Source of the DNA: Psettodes erumei
Taxonomy: Eukaryota; Chordata; Actinopteri; Pleuronectiformes; Psettodidae
NCBI GenBank assembly: GCA_016785225.1
Contig: JAFBJZ010000413.1
Coordinates: forward strand, 545,242 to 609,241
DNA: 64,000 nucleotides
Direction of reading: 5' to 3'
The position numbers and the translations under genes are program-made. Below are positions 38,361 to 50,000 of the stretch, in pieces (within the stretch, counting starts at the first letter, position 1; each line of letters opens with the position of its first letter). The notes below the pieces were generated by a model, which had not been told where the DNA came from, did no database searches, and saw only the letters and a program-made list of their open reading frames with translations.

Positions 38361-39718
38361 TCACCATTCCTCTGTTTTGCTTCCTTGATAGTTCACCTCA
38401 CTTTCTTCATTAAAAAAGGTATTAGTAGATTTTGTTTTACTTATTTTCTTTTCTTTCATCACCTTTTCCGCGTGGATGGCATGACTTATATACTCATCCA
38501 GCGTTCCATTTGCAAGTTCCACATAATGCTTCTCTACCCAGTGACGTAATCCGTCTCTAGAGCCAGCATGTAGGGCATTTTTTAACTGCTGACGATACAC
38601 GCCAGTCTGATTTCCATCATCGGTGATTCCACTATGAGTTTTGAACACTTTTTCCATTCTAATTCTGTATGCTTCAAAACTCTCATCCTCCTTCTGCTTT
38701 ACTCTCCCTATTTCCGTGTAATTCGCCCTTTTTCTGAATTTTGCTGTCGCTCGTTCTCCCATAGCACGCACTCGAGTATTTAGTTCCTCAGAATTATGCT
38801 CTAGGATCACATTATTCTGTAGGGGGTCCCAATTTCCTCTCACATAATGCCAGTCAGGGCCTAAGGCCTGCATCCACACCTGTTGCACCTCTTGCCCATT
38901 TAAATGATATGACTTTCTTAGACTTTCCATATCTGCCACGAACTGACTAATGTCTTCCCTATGGGATGTCACACCTTCTACTGTCTTTTTTACATCCTCC
39001 ATAGTCCAGGTTCTATAAACAAGAATAGTTCTAGGCTGCTCATCTCCGTCCACGTTTGGATTTGCCACCTCGATCATAGGGTACGTATCTGCCTGCTTTA
39101 TGCTTATTAAAGGAGGGGCTGATGGTGGCGCAGGACTAAATAATTTGCCTACAGTTTTAGACCAAGATCCGAATCCTCCTGTTTCGGATGTAGTCCGTCT
39201 TCGTGGTGTGACCTCCTCATAGTTTGGTGGTAAAAATGAAGATAAAGGTGGATACAATCCCTCTCGTTCATCCTGTCTAGACGCTGCTGCTGCCACTGCT
39301 GCGCCTTCTTCCTCAACCTCTTCTATTTCCTGCCTACGTCGCCTGCTGGAGGTTGTCTCATCATCCTCCTTTCTGTGAAACATTAACTGCTTGTTTCTCT
39401 CTGCCTCAGCACATTTATCTACACATTCCTTTTCCTTAGCCTTCCTTTCACCCTCCTCTCTTTTTTTGCTATTTCTAGCCAATATTTAACATCCTCATAT
39501 CCATCTTTGCGCATTTTCTTTAAATTGTTTTTATTAGCTTTTGCAATTGCTTCCTGTAATCCGGTTAATTTCTGGGTACTTAATTTACCATTATAGTTGT
39601 ACTTTTTCACCCATTTTTCAAGGTTTTTTATTTTTTGTGGATCTTTCCTTTCAATATATTTCCAATCTTTGCATTGCAATGCTTCTCTAGATTAACATTT
39701 ACTGTTTCCTTTCCCCAT
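38361..39718 (-). pseudogene. Retroviral gag remnant with premature stop and frameshift
   Basis: The start at 39718 gives Met-Gly, as in myristoylated matrix proteins. Codon 9 is TAA (39692-39694). The frame then continues through a lysine-rich matrix-like stretch and shifts near 39420-39480 into a second long frame that runs to 38361. That frame has an arginine/glutamate-rich segment, the late-domain motif PPNY (about 90 residues in), a proline-rich linker and a capsid-like helical domain with TWTMEDVKK and QALGPDW. Nucleocapsid zinc knuckles are not seen; the frame ends at the pol deletion junction. Identification rests on layout and motifs. Confidence 0.75.
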
Positions 39719-40189
39719 TTTATATGTTTTTTAGTCCAGTGTATTAACACCTAGGGTGTTCTAAACACTGGGAAATCCAAGCAGGACAGTGATTCAAATT
39801 TCCTTTTGTGGTAAGTCTCACTTCAACTCTTTCGAGTGGAGACTTCTTGCCTTTGCATCCACAAAAGTCCACTGTTTAACTCCTGCCTTTTAGTATGAGG
39901 TTAAATACCTAGTGGTATTTTCCCTCCACTCACACTCACAGTCACTCCTTTTTTTTTTTTTTTAAATTTATTTATTTATTTATTTTACGCTGCGTTTTGA
40001 GTTTCTTAGGCTCGCAGAGGGCTCCGCCGCCCTACGGAATTTAACTGTAACACAGGGGACTCCGCCGTCCCATGCGGAATTTAACTGCGCCTTAGGACTT
40101 CCTTGTCCTCTTTTTACCCGCCAGTGTCTAGAATATTCAGGGTTTCCTACTCAAAACGCACTATGACCCTCAGTCATTCTTTCCTTTTT

Positions 40190-40600
40190 AAAGAAACTGT
40201 AACTAGAATCAATTTGGCAGTCTCCTTGGCTGAGGGAAGTTTGGACTGGGGAATGAAATGGGCGAGCTCGCCGAATCTGTCTACTATTGAGAGGAGAGTG
40301 TCCCTGGGGGGGTGCCAGTGATGAAGTATATGGAGATGTGGGAGCACGGGTGATGAGGAACTGGGAGTGGGTGCAGGAGGCCAGCAGGAGTTTGATGGGA
40401 TGGCTTTGATTGATTGCAGATGGGGCAGGCACCAACAATGCTCCAGACATCTTCTCCAGTGTGGCACACCAAAAATGCTGCAGGATGACGTCCTTGACTA
40501 CAGATGACTGGTGAGTTTGGAGGCATGAGCCTACTGGAGGACTTCAGCTCATAGTGACGCCAGCACAAACAGTCTGGAATTCGTCAAAAGCCTGACTCAA
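40190..40600 (-). pseudogene. Ty3/gypsy integrase fragment
   Basis: Read on the minus strand over two frames, it shows EDVWSIVGACPICNQSKPSH, the QTPAGLLHPLPVPH block and the catalytic-core start IVDRFGELAHFIP..KLPSAKETAKLIL. This is the integrase zinc-binding end and early core of a fish gypsy element. It stops abruptly at about 40190, where the retroviral leader begins, and at about 40600, where LINE sequence begins. A frameshift is present; no LTR was recognised. Confidence 0.85.
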
Positions 40601-42190
40601 GTGGCAACTAAGTAGACTAATGTGTCATCTACATAAGGATGCATTTTAGCTGTGTGTATGTTCTTCCCAATGTCATTTATAAAAACAGAAAACAAAACAG
40701 GGGCTAAGATTGAACCTTGGAGTACCCCTTGGGTGATTGCTGAGAAGTTTGACATGTAAACGTCTATAAAAACACACTGGGATTTATGTGCCAGGTAGTT
40801 ATTATTCTAATGCCTGATCACTCAATCCAATGTTAAACTGTAGCTCATAGTCAACAGAGTCAAATGCCTTGGATAGATCAACAAGCAGAGCAGCGCAGTG
40901 TTTCTTTCTGTCCAAGGCATTGACCATATCATTAGTTACCAGCATAGCTGCTGTTATGGTACTATTACTTGATATAAAGACAGTTTGAGTCAAAATAGTT
41001 TAATCAGCCAGATATTGTTTCAGTTGTGAGTGTCGTTGAGATTCTAAAATCTTGGCAAGGATAGAAAGTTTGGATATTCAGATGGTAGGTGTTTAAGTCT
41101 GAAGGATCCCCACTTTTCAATAGGGATTCCAGATTTTGTCTGTGGACTGTTATAATTGGCTTTAATTGCTAAATTGTATTGTATATCATGAATCCTTATT
41201 CCGTACTTATTCCACTTAACCTTTGTTCCAGTTCTGTACTTTTCACACAATGTATGTCCTTGTAGTGTCTGGAACTATGGGATAATATGACTGGTTACAA
41301 ATGTTTTACATACCAGGAGGCAGATGAAACATTATTCCCTAAGTAAGGTCTGTTGCATTAGCTACACGCCAAAACAACAGTCACAAATGTTGGTTAATCT
41401 ATTTCGAGAACAAGACAAGGACAGTGGTTGTCTTCCCAATGTCCCTGGGACCTGGCCCGTTACATTCGGTTGTGGGGACGTCACCCAGCACAAGAGGATA
41501 AATGTGAGCCATTTCCAAAAATCGGGGCTCGCTCTGACTGAGATCCTGCGAGATCTCTGTCACTTTGAGACCAGCACTGCTATACTTTAGCCCAGCGCTG
41601 CTATACTTTATCTGTGACTGGGTAACAATTTGCTGCTATGACCCAGATCAGTGATGGCTAACAATTTGTGACCATAATAAATTATGCTGTTTCTGAACTG
41701 TAGGTTTCTCCAGTCTGTTCTTGGGCTCCCAACAAAAGAATCGGACTAACAGGGCATAGAATGTAATTAGGATTAATAGGCACAGCAATACTATAATTTT
41801 ATAACAATACTATACTATAACAAGTTGCCAGGTCCAGGGGAATTTTTTGGATCAATACCCTTTAAAGCCTTACAGATCTACTCAACAGTGATAAGTACGA
41901 AAACAACCTTCATGAGACAAAACAAGAAAACTAGAGGTAGAGCTCTGACAAATTGATGGAGATGTATTAAGAACAGACCCAGCATTATAAAATGCTCATT
42001 GAAGTGCTTCACAATCTCATCTTTGCATTTAACTTCAGTTGAATTGACTAAAATCCGTTCAGGGAGGCCTGATGTGGAAGTGGAACCTGACAATGAGTTC
42101 ATCTTTTTACAGAATTTAGCTGGATTGTTTGAGTTTTCTGAAATAGACTTCTAATTAGTATAATTGGTAATTACTTAGCAAAATTCTGAT
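40600..42190 (-). mobile_element. LINE fragment A (L2-like reverse transcriptase), split by an LTR insertion
   Basis: In minus-strand order: a linker resembling the stretch before RT (near 42000-42100, PERILVNSTEVKCKDEIVKHF), a KGIDPKNSPGPGN-like block (about 41830-41870), a gap filled by the probable solo LTR, then RT motifs (41160-41040), STITAAMLVTNDMVNALD and ALLVDLSKAFDSVD (about 40990-40850), and a YVDD-type catalytic motif near 40620. Many stops and shifts; a dead 5'- and 3'-truncated copy. Confidence 0.75.
41255..41757 (+). mobile_element. Probable solo LTR inserted in LINE fragment A
   Basis: Begins near TGTCCTTGTAGTGTC and ends GAATCGGACTAACA (TG...CA form). It has AATAAA near 41677 about 80 bp before the end and no protein content. 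It interrupts otherwise collinear LINE protein blocks. I could not find a convincing target-site duplication, so the exact ends are uncertain. Confidence 0.5.
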
Positions 42191-42299
42191 TTTGATTTCC
42201 CAGTTAGGAGTGTGCATTGTGCAACAACAGCATTTACAAAATAACACACTTTGCTTTGCCTGTATGTTAATTTGACTTAATCAAATGAATGGAGAGGGA

Positions 42300-44005
42300 A
42301 CAGTTTGTTGCTGGGGTGGTGGGGGTCTTTAATGATCCGGTTGGCCTTCTTCCTACATCACTGGGTGTAGAGGTCTTCCATGGATGGCAGCTCCGGCCTG
42401 GTGATGTGCTGCGCAGTTTTCACCACCCTCTGTAAAGTCTTACAGTTGAGGGCAGAGCAACTGCTGTACCAGGCGGTGATGCAGCCGGTCAGGATACTCT
42501 CGTTGGTGCACCTGTAGAAGCTGCAGAGTATCCTGGTGTCCATGTTGAGCCTCCGCAGCCTGTGAAGGAAGAAGAGCCGCTGTCGTGCTTCTTGTGATGG
42601 CGTCGGTGTGTAGGGTCAGAGGTCAGAGGATCAGCTCCTCGCTGATGTGGACCCCGAGGAACCTTAAGCTGCTGACTCTCTCCACCGTCGTCCCGTTGAT
42701 GCTGATGGGGGCATGTCCTTCACCCTGCCGCTTCCTGTAGGCCACAATCAGCTCCTTAGTTTTTCCGACGTTGAGATGGAGGTTGTTGTCCTGACACCAA
42801 GATGTCAGGCCTCTGATCTCTCTGTACACCGTCTTGTTGCCGTCTGTGATCAGGCCGATGACGTTCATATCGTCGGCAAGCTTGACGATGGTGTTGGAGC
42901 TGTGTGTGGCCACACAGTTGTGCGTGGAGTACAGCAGGGGGCTCAGCACGCAACCCTCGGGGGTGCCAGTGTTGAGAGTCAGGGTGGAGGATGTGGTGGT
43001 GCCTATTCGCACTACCTGGGGTCTGCCCGTCAAAAAGTTCAGGATCCAGTTGCACAGGGCGGTGTTGAGCGATGGCGTCATCTGTGGACCTGTTTGGCCG
43101 GTAGGCAAACTGTGGAGGGTCCAGTGAGTCAGGAAGGGAGGATGTGATGAATGATTTGACTAGCCGCAATTCATGATGATGGGGTTGAGTGCTACTGGGC
43201 GGTGGTCATTTAGGCAGGAGATGTTTGACTTCTTTGGGACAGGGACAATGGTGGACCTCTTGAAGCATGTGGGGACCACAGACTGGAGCAGTGACATGTT
43301 GAAAATGTCTGTGAACGCATTTGCCAGCTGATCTGCACACACCCTGAGAGCTCAGCCAGGGATGCCGTCAGGTCCAGGAGCCTTGTATGTGTTGATCCTT
43401 TTCAAAAATCTGCACACATTTGCCTGAGTTAGAATCAGTGGGCAGGGGTCCTAGGCCTTCTGTACTTCCCCAGCCAGGGAGCAGCTCTCAAACCGTGCAA
43501 GGAAAGTGTTCAGATCATGAGAGAGATGCAGACACCTCCTCAGCACCACTCATTGTCCTTTTGCAGTCTGTGAGTGTCCTTAGACCAGACCACATGCTTC
43601 TGGAGTTGGAGCCCTGGAAGTTGGATTCCACTCTGTCCCTGTACTGCCTCTTTGCACTGCTAATAGCTCTCCGGAGTGCGTACCTGGATTTCCTGTACTC
43701 CTCCAAATCACCCGAGTTGTAGGCGTCGTGTCCGTGTTTTAAGTTTGGCACAGACTTCTCCGTTAACCCAGGGCTTCTGATTTTGGAATGTACGTACAGT
43801 AATCCGCGGAACTACATTTTCAATACATTTGCTGATGTAGCAAATGACCGCGTCCATGTGTGTGTTTATGGTGTCATCCTGAAACACACACCCCTCTGTT
43901 GTGCTGAAGCAGTGCCGTAGAACCGAGTCTGATTGGTCAGACCAGCTTTGAATGGTCCGCGTCATCGATCTGTCCCGCATGAGTTTCTGCCTATAGGAAG
44001 GCACA
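42300..44005 (-). mobile_element. LINE fragment B (CR1/L2-group ORF2)
   Basis: Minus-strand protein blocks lie in the expected order. They are a pre-RT linker (SWSDQSDSVLRHCF, NQKPWVNGEV), SSAKRQYRDRVESNF, VPTCFKRSTIVPVPKKS, PPQFAYRPNRSTDDA, CNWILNFLTGRPQVVRIG, GTPEGCVLSPLLYS, VKLADDMNVIGLI, LRFLGVHISE, then ESILTGCITAWYSS near the 3' end. The catalytic FADD-type motif reads LADD. Several frameshifts and stops, no endonuclease domain: a 5'-truncated dead copy. It is more intact than fragment A. Confidence 0.88.
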
Positions 44006-44008
44006 AGC

Positions 44009-44122
44009 GAGGTCCAGATTGGTGGCTATCAGAGAAGAGCCAGCCCAGATGCTAGCAGAGGAAGTCCAGATTAGTGGTTATCAGAGAAGGTCCAGGCCAG
44101 AGGCTAGCAGAGGAGGTCCACA
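44009..44122. repeat. Minisatellite, two and a fraction units of about 51 bp
   Basis: Unit 1 starts GAGGTCCAGATTGGTGGCTA and unit 2 GGAAGTCCAGATTAGTGGTT. Both run through TATCAGAGAAG to GCTAGCAGAGGA, and a third start follows. It abuts the broken 5' end of LINE fragment B. Confidence 0.8.
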
Positions 44123-47074
44123 ACCACAATCCTGCCAGAATGTCTTGAGAATGAATGCCATGAGAGAGAAAAGTGCTAATGTCACAACTCCCTCCAGTAA
44201 AAACCACAACGGTGGTCTGCTGTTCATTATGCCGCCCATGAATGCAAGACTCCTGTTCTTGATACAGATGTTTATTAACACCGTAGAACTTAAAGTGCAG
44301 AAAGACAAACAAAAAACCTGACATGAGATACAATAATCAGGAACATAGTATTACTTAGCACCGTTGCTAATACAGAAAAAGAAACATAAAGTAATACTGA
44401 CCACTTTGGCCCGCTTCTCAACCAACGGCAGAGTTTCTTAAACTTATACATTCTGCAGGAAATTTTCTCCATCTAAATACATGTGGAACTGTTGCAGGCT
44501 AACAGGCACCACTTCCTGTTTTAGAATTTCAAAATAAAAGCATGAATTTCAAAATAAATTCACAGAATAGCTGCAGTTACACCCATCCTGGTGTTGTCAC
44601 TGACTCGTATATTCACAAAATGTATGTCTTACAAATGCACAAGTGTTAAAAAAGTGATCCAACTGAGATAAAAAATGCCATCTGCTGTCTTGGTAAAAAA
44701 AAATAATGCCTGCATAGCAACACTTGATTCAGTTGGTATTGGATCAGCCACTTGAGAACAGAAATATGAAGACACCTGCAGTGACAATAGATGAACCTAC
44801 AAACATAGAGATACATAGCTGGAACAACAGACTTTTGGCTTCTAGTCATTGCCCTTACAAGGAATTAGTAAACCATTCCTGTGAAAGCTTCAATCTGAGG
44901 TGTTGTCTCTGTTTTTGAGAGCTCTGACAGGAAAGTGAAAAATATGGCTTGAACGGGAATGAGGGCTGTAAGGTAGAAGAAAATAATGGTGTCTAATCTG
45001 TATTCTGAACAGTGAGAGCAGGACTATGGTTGTGGTTCAGCATGTCAAGTGTACCTTTACGTTGACAAGATGAGTGGATTTAATACACTTGAAGTGGCTC
45101 AACAGTGATTAGATGAAACTTGTGTAACAGTTTCAGGGTGCTATTACTGTGCTATTCTCAGCTGTTCCCCTTTTAGGTTTTTCTCTCAGGCATGGAAATT
45201 AAGAGTTGCAAAAGCTCTGAAGCTGAGCCTCTTCTTCCCTCCCTTGGGACAAAGATCATAACAGGGATATTAAATAATGTGTGAGGATAGACCTTTACAA
45301 GGAACAAACTGTTTAAGAGTAGATAGTAATGGATAAATGAATCTAACATTGTTAATGTTTCTGATGTTCTGTTCAAAAGACTTGAAATAACCAAGGATTA
45401 GAGAGAATGCCCATGATGTATGTTTACTCAAAACAAGCCAGTAAATAATGTCACTACTGTTTGACAAACTAGATCCAATAATCATTCCATGTTCAACATT
45501 ATAACCAAAGTTACATTGTTTGTCACAATGAGGCTAGTACAGTAATCCCTTAATTTCATTTTTTGTTTCAAATAACTTCAGTTCATCCATGTAGACTGGA
45601 GAGCCTGTGTAGCTGAGTCCAAGTCCCAGTTAATGTTCTGCTGCAGGTGCACTAGTGTTAAACCAGCAGTCTAACATAATCAGTAATATTTTGGGAATAT
45701 GGAGCTGTTAAATAAAGATCAGGTGGGGACTTCAGCCTCAACACTACAGTGTGAGTGCCAGGATACTGATTTACTGAAGCTTATTGCTGCCAAGCCAGAA
45801 AAAGACAGTATCACGTTATAATGTAAAAAGTTTCACATTATAAAAATTATATAAATCTAATATTGTAATTTTCCCCTTTACAAACATCATCATTGTCATG
45901 GTGGCTATAGTGGGCATTTCCATTTGAATTTACTATAATTGTCATTGCCACTGTCACTTTGGGACACAATGATTTTTGCAGCTCACTGCATTACATATCC
46001 GCCACATATCCGTCAGACACACTCACATTATCCTGTAGGATGCCATGATAAACTTAGAAATACATTTTTGCAGACCACAAAGCAGCAAAGTAGTCCCAAA
46101 TCATGATGGGTCCTTCATCACATTTCAGTGTTGAGTTGATGTTTTATGTTGGTAAGCAATGCCCTCTTTATGTCATACATGGCATAAAGAGGGTTTTTTG
46201 TGTTTTTCTCAAACAATTCAACTACTTCCAACTTTTACTTTCATCAGTTAACAAAACATTTTCCAGGTGGCTTTGTGGAGAGTGAAATTACTCAAATTAC
46301 TTCACACTTCAGGTGCACAACAATATTTTTTTTCAGTGCCTGAAAAACAATGCCCCCAACAACACAGCACAGTAAATTTTTGGTGCTGTGCAGTTTCTGG
46401 TTTGGAGTGCAATTTTTTCATGTTCCACGTTACCTTGACACCTTGAGCACCAAATCAAGGATAAAGTTATCCATCTTACCTACAGTAAGCAGCTTGTTGT
46501 CCTCTTCAGCTGCTGACTTTGGATTTTACTGAATGAACATGCCCACATATGATGTGAACCATTTGCAACAAGTCCTTGAAAAACAATTTAGTTTGAAACC
46601 TTATGCCCTCCTCAAATTTACTACCCTCTGGACACCTTTGTTGCAAAAATGTACACGTACAAAAAACTGCTATTAACTTAGCATACATACATATTTCTTT
46701 CGGCCTTTTTCATAAATTACAACAAACAACTTCAAACTAGTTCAAAACTACCAAATATTCAATCATTTTTGTGCATATACATTTTTGTCAGGAAGGTGTA
46801 CAGAGGGTGCATCAATACAATATAAATTACATGTAAGAGTAACATGCATTGGACTTCAAAAATCTTACTAAAAAGAAAAGTTCTTGTAAAAATTCATGCC
46901 ACGGGCTGTAACACAGCCAAAATTATTACCAAATTTAAAGAAAAAGCTAAAAGAAAAATGTACAAAAATGCTCAAGGTGGGCATAACGGTAGCACCCAAT
47001 AGACAATACAAATGTGTCATTTTTGGTCTTCTGTATATTAAAGAATACCTCAGTTTTCAGCAGAAAACTGATTT
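44123..47074. other. Gene-free interval
   Basis: No gene recognised, apart from the Tc1-type transposase scrap at about 46080-46310. The stretch 44190-44310, read on the minus strand, has an AATAAAC motif in an LTR-like setting, but nothing firm supports it. Confidence 0.4.
46080..46310 (-). pseudogene. Tc1-like transposase remnant, third family
   Basis: Minus-strand translation over several frames gives VLLTDESK (first catalytic aspartate block), then a stretch like KGTAYQ.KN, then HHDLGLLCCF where MIWGCF is expected. Heavily decayed, with no terminal repeats found. It includes a 13-bp inverted repeat around 46162-46193. Confidence 0.5.
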
Positions 47075-50000
47075 TCAGAAGGAGATACTCCTACATCTCC
47101 TTGTCATTTGTGTTCCAAGCCTGTTAGACAGAGGATAGGCATGGTTCTTTCCACTGGGCATAGGCATTATGACTAACTCTGAATCAATACTGCTTGATTT
47201 GGAAAACACGCCAGTGTCCTGTGAGGGCGTGTTCATTCTGGGGATATCTGTGTGTGTCTCTGGTCCTGTCTCTGAATCTTGATTTGGACAGGATGTGCCT
47301 CGCCATCTCCTCAGAATTCTCTCCAGCGTATCAGTCTTTGACCCCAAAAGTGCTTCATAGCACTTGGGTAAAAAATGGCAGAAGATGATACCATAGCTGG
47401 ATACTAGAATGGCTGAAGCCTCCACACGAGTGCCCTCTTCATTGCTGGTAATATAGACTGGGATAAAACAAACCCATACAAACAAATACATCAGCATGCT
47501 GAAAATTATATAGCCTGTTTCACTAAACTCCTGAGGAACCTTCCTGCCTTTAAAGGCCAAAAGGAAGCCAGCTAGTGCAAGCAGACCTATGTAACTCAAC
47601 ATAATGCCAAATCCTATGTATGTGTCACCAACCTTACACTTCATTATGTTTTTCATGCTTTGTTGGGATGGATGTTTGTTATCAATATCAGGAGAATCAA
47701 AGACTAGCCAAAGAAGACAGATGATACCTTGGAGAGTAGTTATCACACTGACAATTACAGGTGGCTTGTAAAGTTTGTGTAGTTGTCTGCTTGTTATCTG
47801 ACCAAAAGGAAGAAAAGCCAGGAAGGTACGATAGGCCTTCACTAGGATGCAGGACACGCACAAGGTGAAGCCCATGGCATACATGACCTGGCGGGCCCGA
47901 CAGAGGTGTACATTAGGCTTGCCCATGAAGCATAGCACACTTGCAAAGCTCACTGCCAGACCAGCCATCATCAGACAGGACAATCTCACCTCAGCTCTTT
48001 TCATAGGTGGGGAATTTCTGTACACCAAAAAGATAATTAAAGTAATTAGCAAAAGCAGAATACCAAAGCTTGCAGCTGTAATTATGGTTATGGGATGAGG
48101 GTCAGTCCATCGCAGATAGGAGTTCCATCTTGGCTTGCAGTGATCCCAACCCTTGACAGACCAAGTTCCATTGGGACACATTTTGCAGTGATTAGCATCT
48201 GTTGAAGGAGAGGGTGATATACATATTAAGACAGTTGTGGTTTGTTTAGGTCAGCAGCAGGTTACCAGATTGGCAGTTCACAGCCCTCTTCACAGAAATG
48301 TTTAGATGTATGCCTACCCTAAGGGCACAGCCAAAATGCTATCTTTAAAAGTTGGTTTAAGTTTTGAACCTAAAATTGACTATAAAATCAGTATGCCAAT
48401 CAGGAATACCCATTTCATCTGAGTAGGTCCCCTCTATACACTGAGTGCAGTTGAAACAGCAAGATGCATTCAAGATCTTCTTCACCCAGCCAGGGGGGCA
48501 GCTCTCTGAGCATCTAGACTGAGGTGTCTGCAAGAGAATTATAAGAAACAACAACCTGTGAGTGATTACCAGATTTGTTACTTAAAATTGTTTTTTCTCG
48601 CTGTGAACATTGTACGATCCTATTTATAGATATGAGGATCTGCCACTGTAAAAAATTGATCAAGTGGTTAGTATTAAACAGAATCACTGTATGTTTTTTT
48701 CCCTTTCATTATTCTGTTTCAAAACCAAAAAGACAAGAAACAAACAAGAAAAATATATAGGTTCTATATTTTTGTACTGTTTGTGTGATAGTTTGCTATT
48801 CAATGTTTCCAGGATCACCAAGAACTGCTGGGACAGTGAGGAGGGGAAGTGCAGCAAAGTGAAGTTTTTAAGGTGTTTAAATGATGATGCTGACTCTTAT
48901 TTATTTATTGAGGGAGTTGGCAGCTCAGTTTAAGAGCAGAGGATGTAACAATCGATAAAATTGCAATGATTTTCATCTCCACAGGTAGTGCTCCATGCAG
49001 AACCTCCTTCATAATGGAGCACCACGGAGCACCAAAAGTGCGTTTTTCAAATGTCAAAAAGTTCATGGATTAAATCAATGGAAGGCTCAAGTGTGGCGTT
49101 ACTGGTCTCTGTAAATTCATGTGAACGCCTGCAACTTCTACTGCTCTTTCCTGTTCTTCTTGGTGGTTTTCAAAATAAAACAAATTCTTCACTTTTTCCC
49201 TATTTCAGTCATGAAGTAAGGAAAATAATCTTAAATTTTGGTGATTTGGGTTAAAAAAAATAAGAACAAAACCAAAGCCGTCCTGTATAATCTGTGTCTG
49301 GTTCATTCTTTCATTATTCCATTTCAGAACAGAATAAAAAAAAACCAAACAGGGCCATTTTTTTGTTTTTCTTTGTTACCAGTGAATTAAGCTAACATTA
49401 CTTAGCTAACTATGTAGCTATGTGGGACAGGAGTGGAGATGTGGTTTAAGACAGCAGAGATCATAGCTGTTTCATACTAGCTAAGTAACATTTGCTATGT
49501 AGCACAGCAACAGGTATTAGCTACAGCAGCAAATGTGAGTTTGCTTTTAATAGGCTGTATACACATTAGCTAAGTAATGTTGTAAAGTAATGTTGTTTTT
49601 CCTTATTTGGTTTTCAAACGGAACAATGCAAGACGCAATGCAAACCATACACAAATGTTCTTTTTTGTTTTTCTTATTTTTTTTTTTTGATTTTTTTTAA
49701 ACAGAAAAATGTCCATTTTTTTCTGATTTGGTTTTGAAATGAAATAGAAGAACAAAGCATCCATGGATACAGTGTCTGGGTGTCTTAGCCATAAGCGAGA
49801 CATAGGCTTTGTTTTCCATATACAGGCCAAGCTCAGAATAGCCACACTTTACGGACCTAAATGTCTTTGTGACCATTTGAGCTTCTCTCTTGACTCAGGT
49901 ACTGTCTTGCTTCAGGGCACATAGAAAGTGACTACACCCACCTGAGAATAGATGCTTGAAGTATAGTGTTGTCTTACCGTGATATTTCCTGTTGAAAGCC

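Larger units (their letters stand above)
35760..40190 (-). mobile_element. Endogenous retrovirus, internally deleted (gamma/epsilon-type fish ERV)
   Basis: A minus-strand provirus remnant. From high to low coordinates it shows an untranslated leader, gag, a short tail of RNase H, part of integrase, a shortened env, a polypurine tract (reads AGGAGGGAAA) and a 3' LTR. Protease, reverse transcriptase and most of RNase H are missing. No second LTR copy is seen upstream of gag; the right edge is lost against a gypsy fragment. gag carries a stop and a frameshift. The element cannot be autonomous. Assignment to a gamma/epsilon-like lineage rests on gag layout and a CxxC motif in env, and is an inference. 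Confidence 0.85.

Noticed and set aside
42713..43147. 144-codon open frame on the plus strand
   Set aside because: Antisense to the reverse transcriptase part of LINE fragment B.
44190..44310. LTR-like stretch with AATAAA read on the minus strand
   Set aside because: No clear ends, no second copy, and no associated protein remnant.
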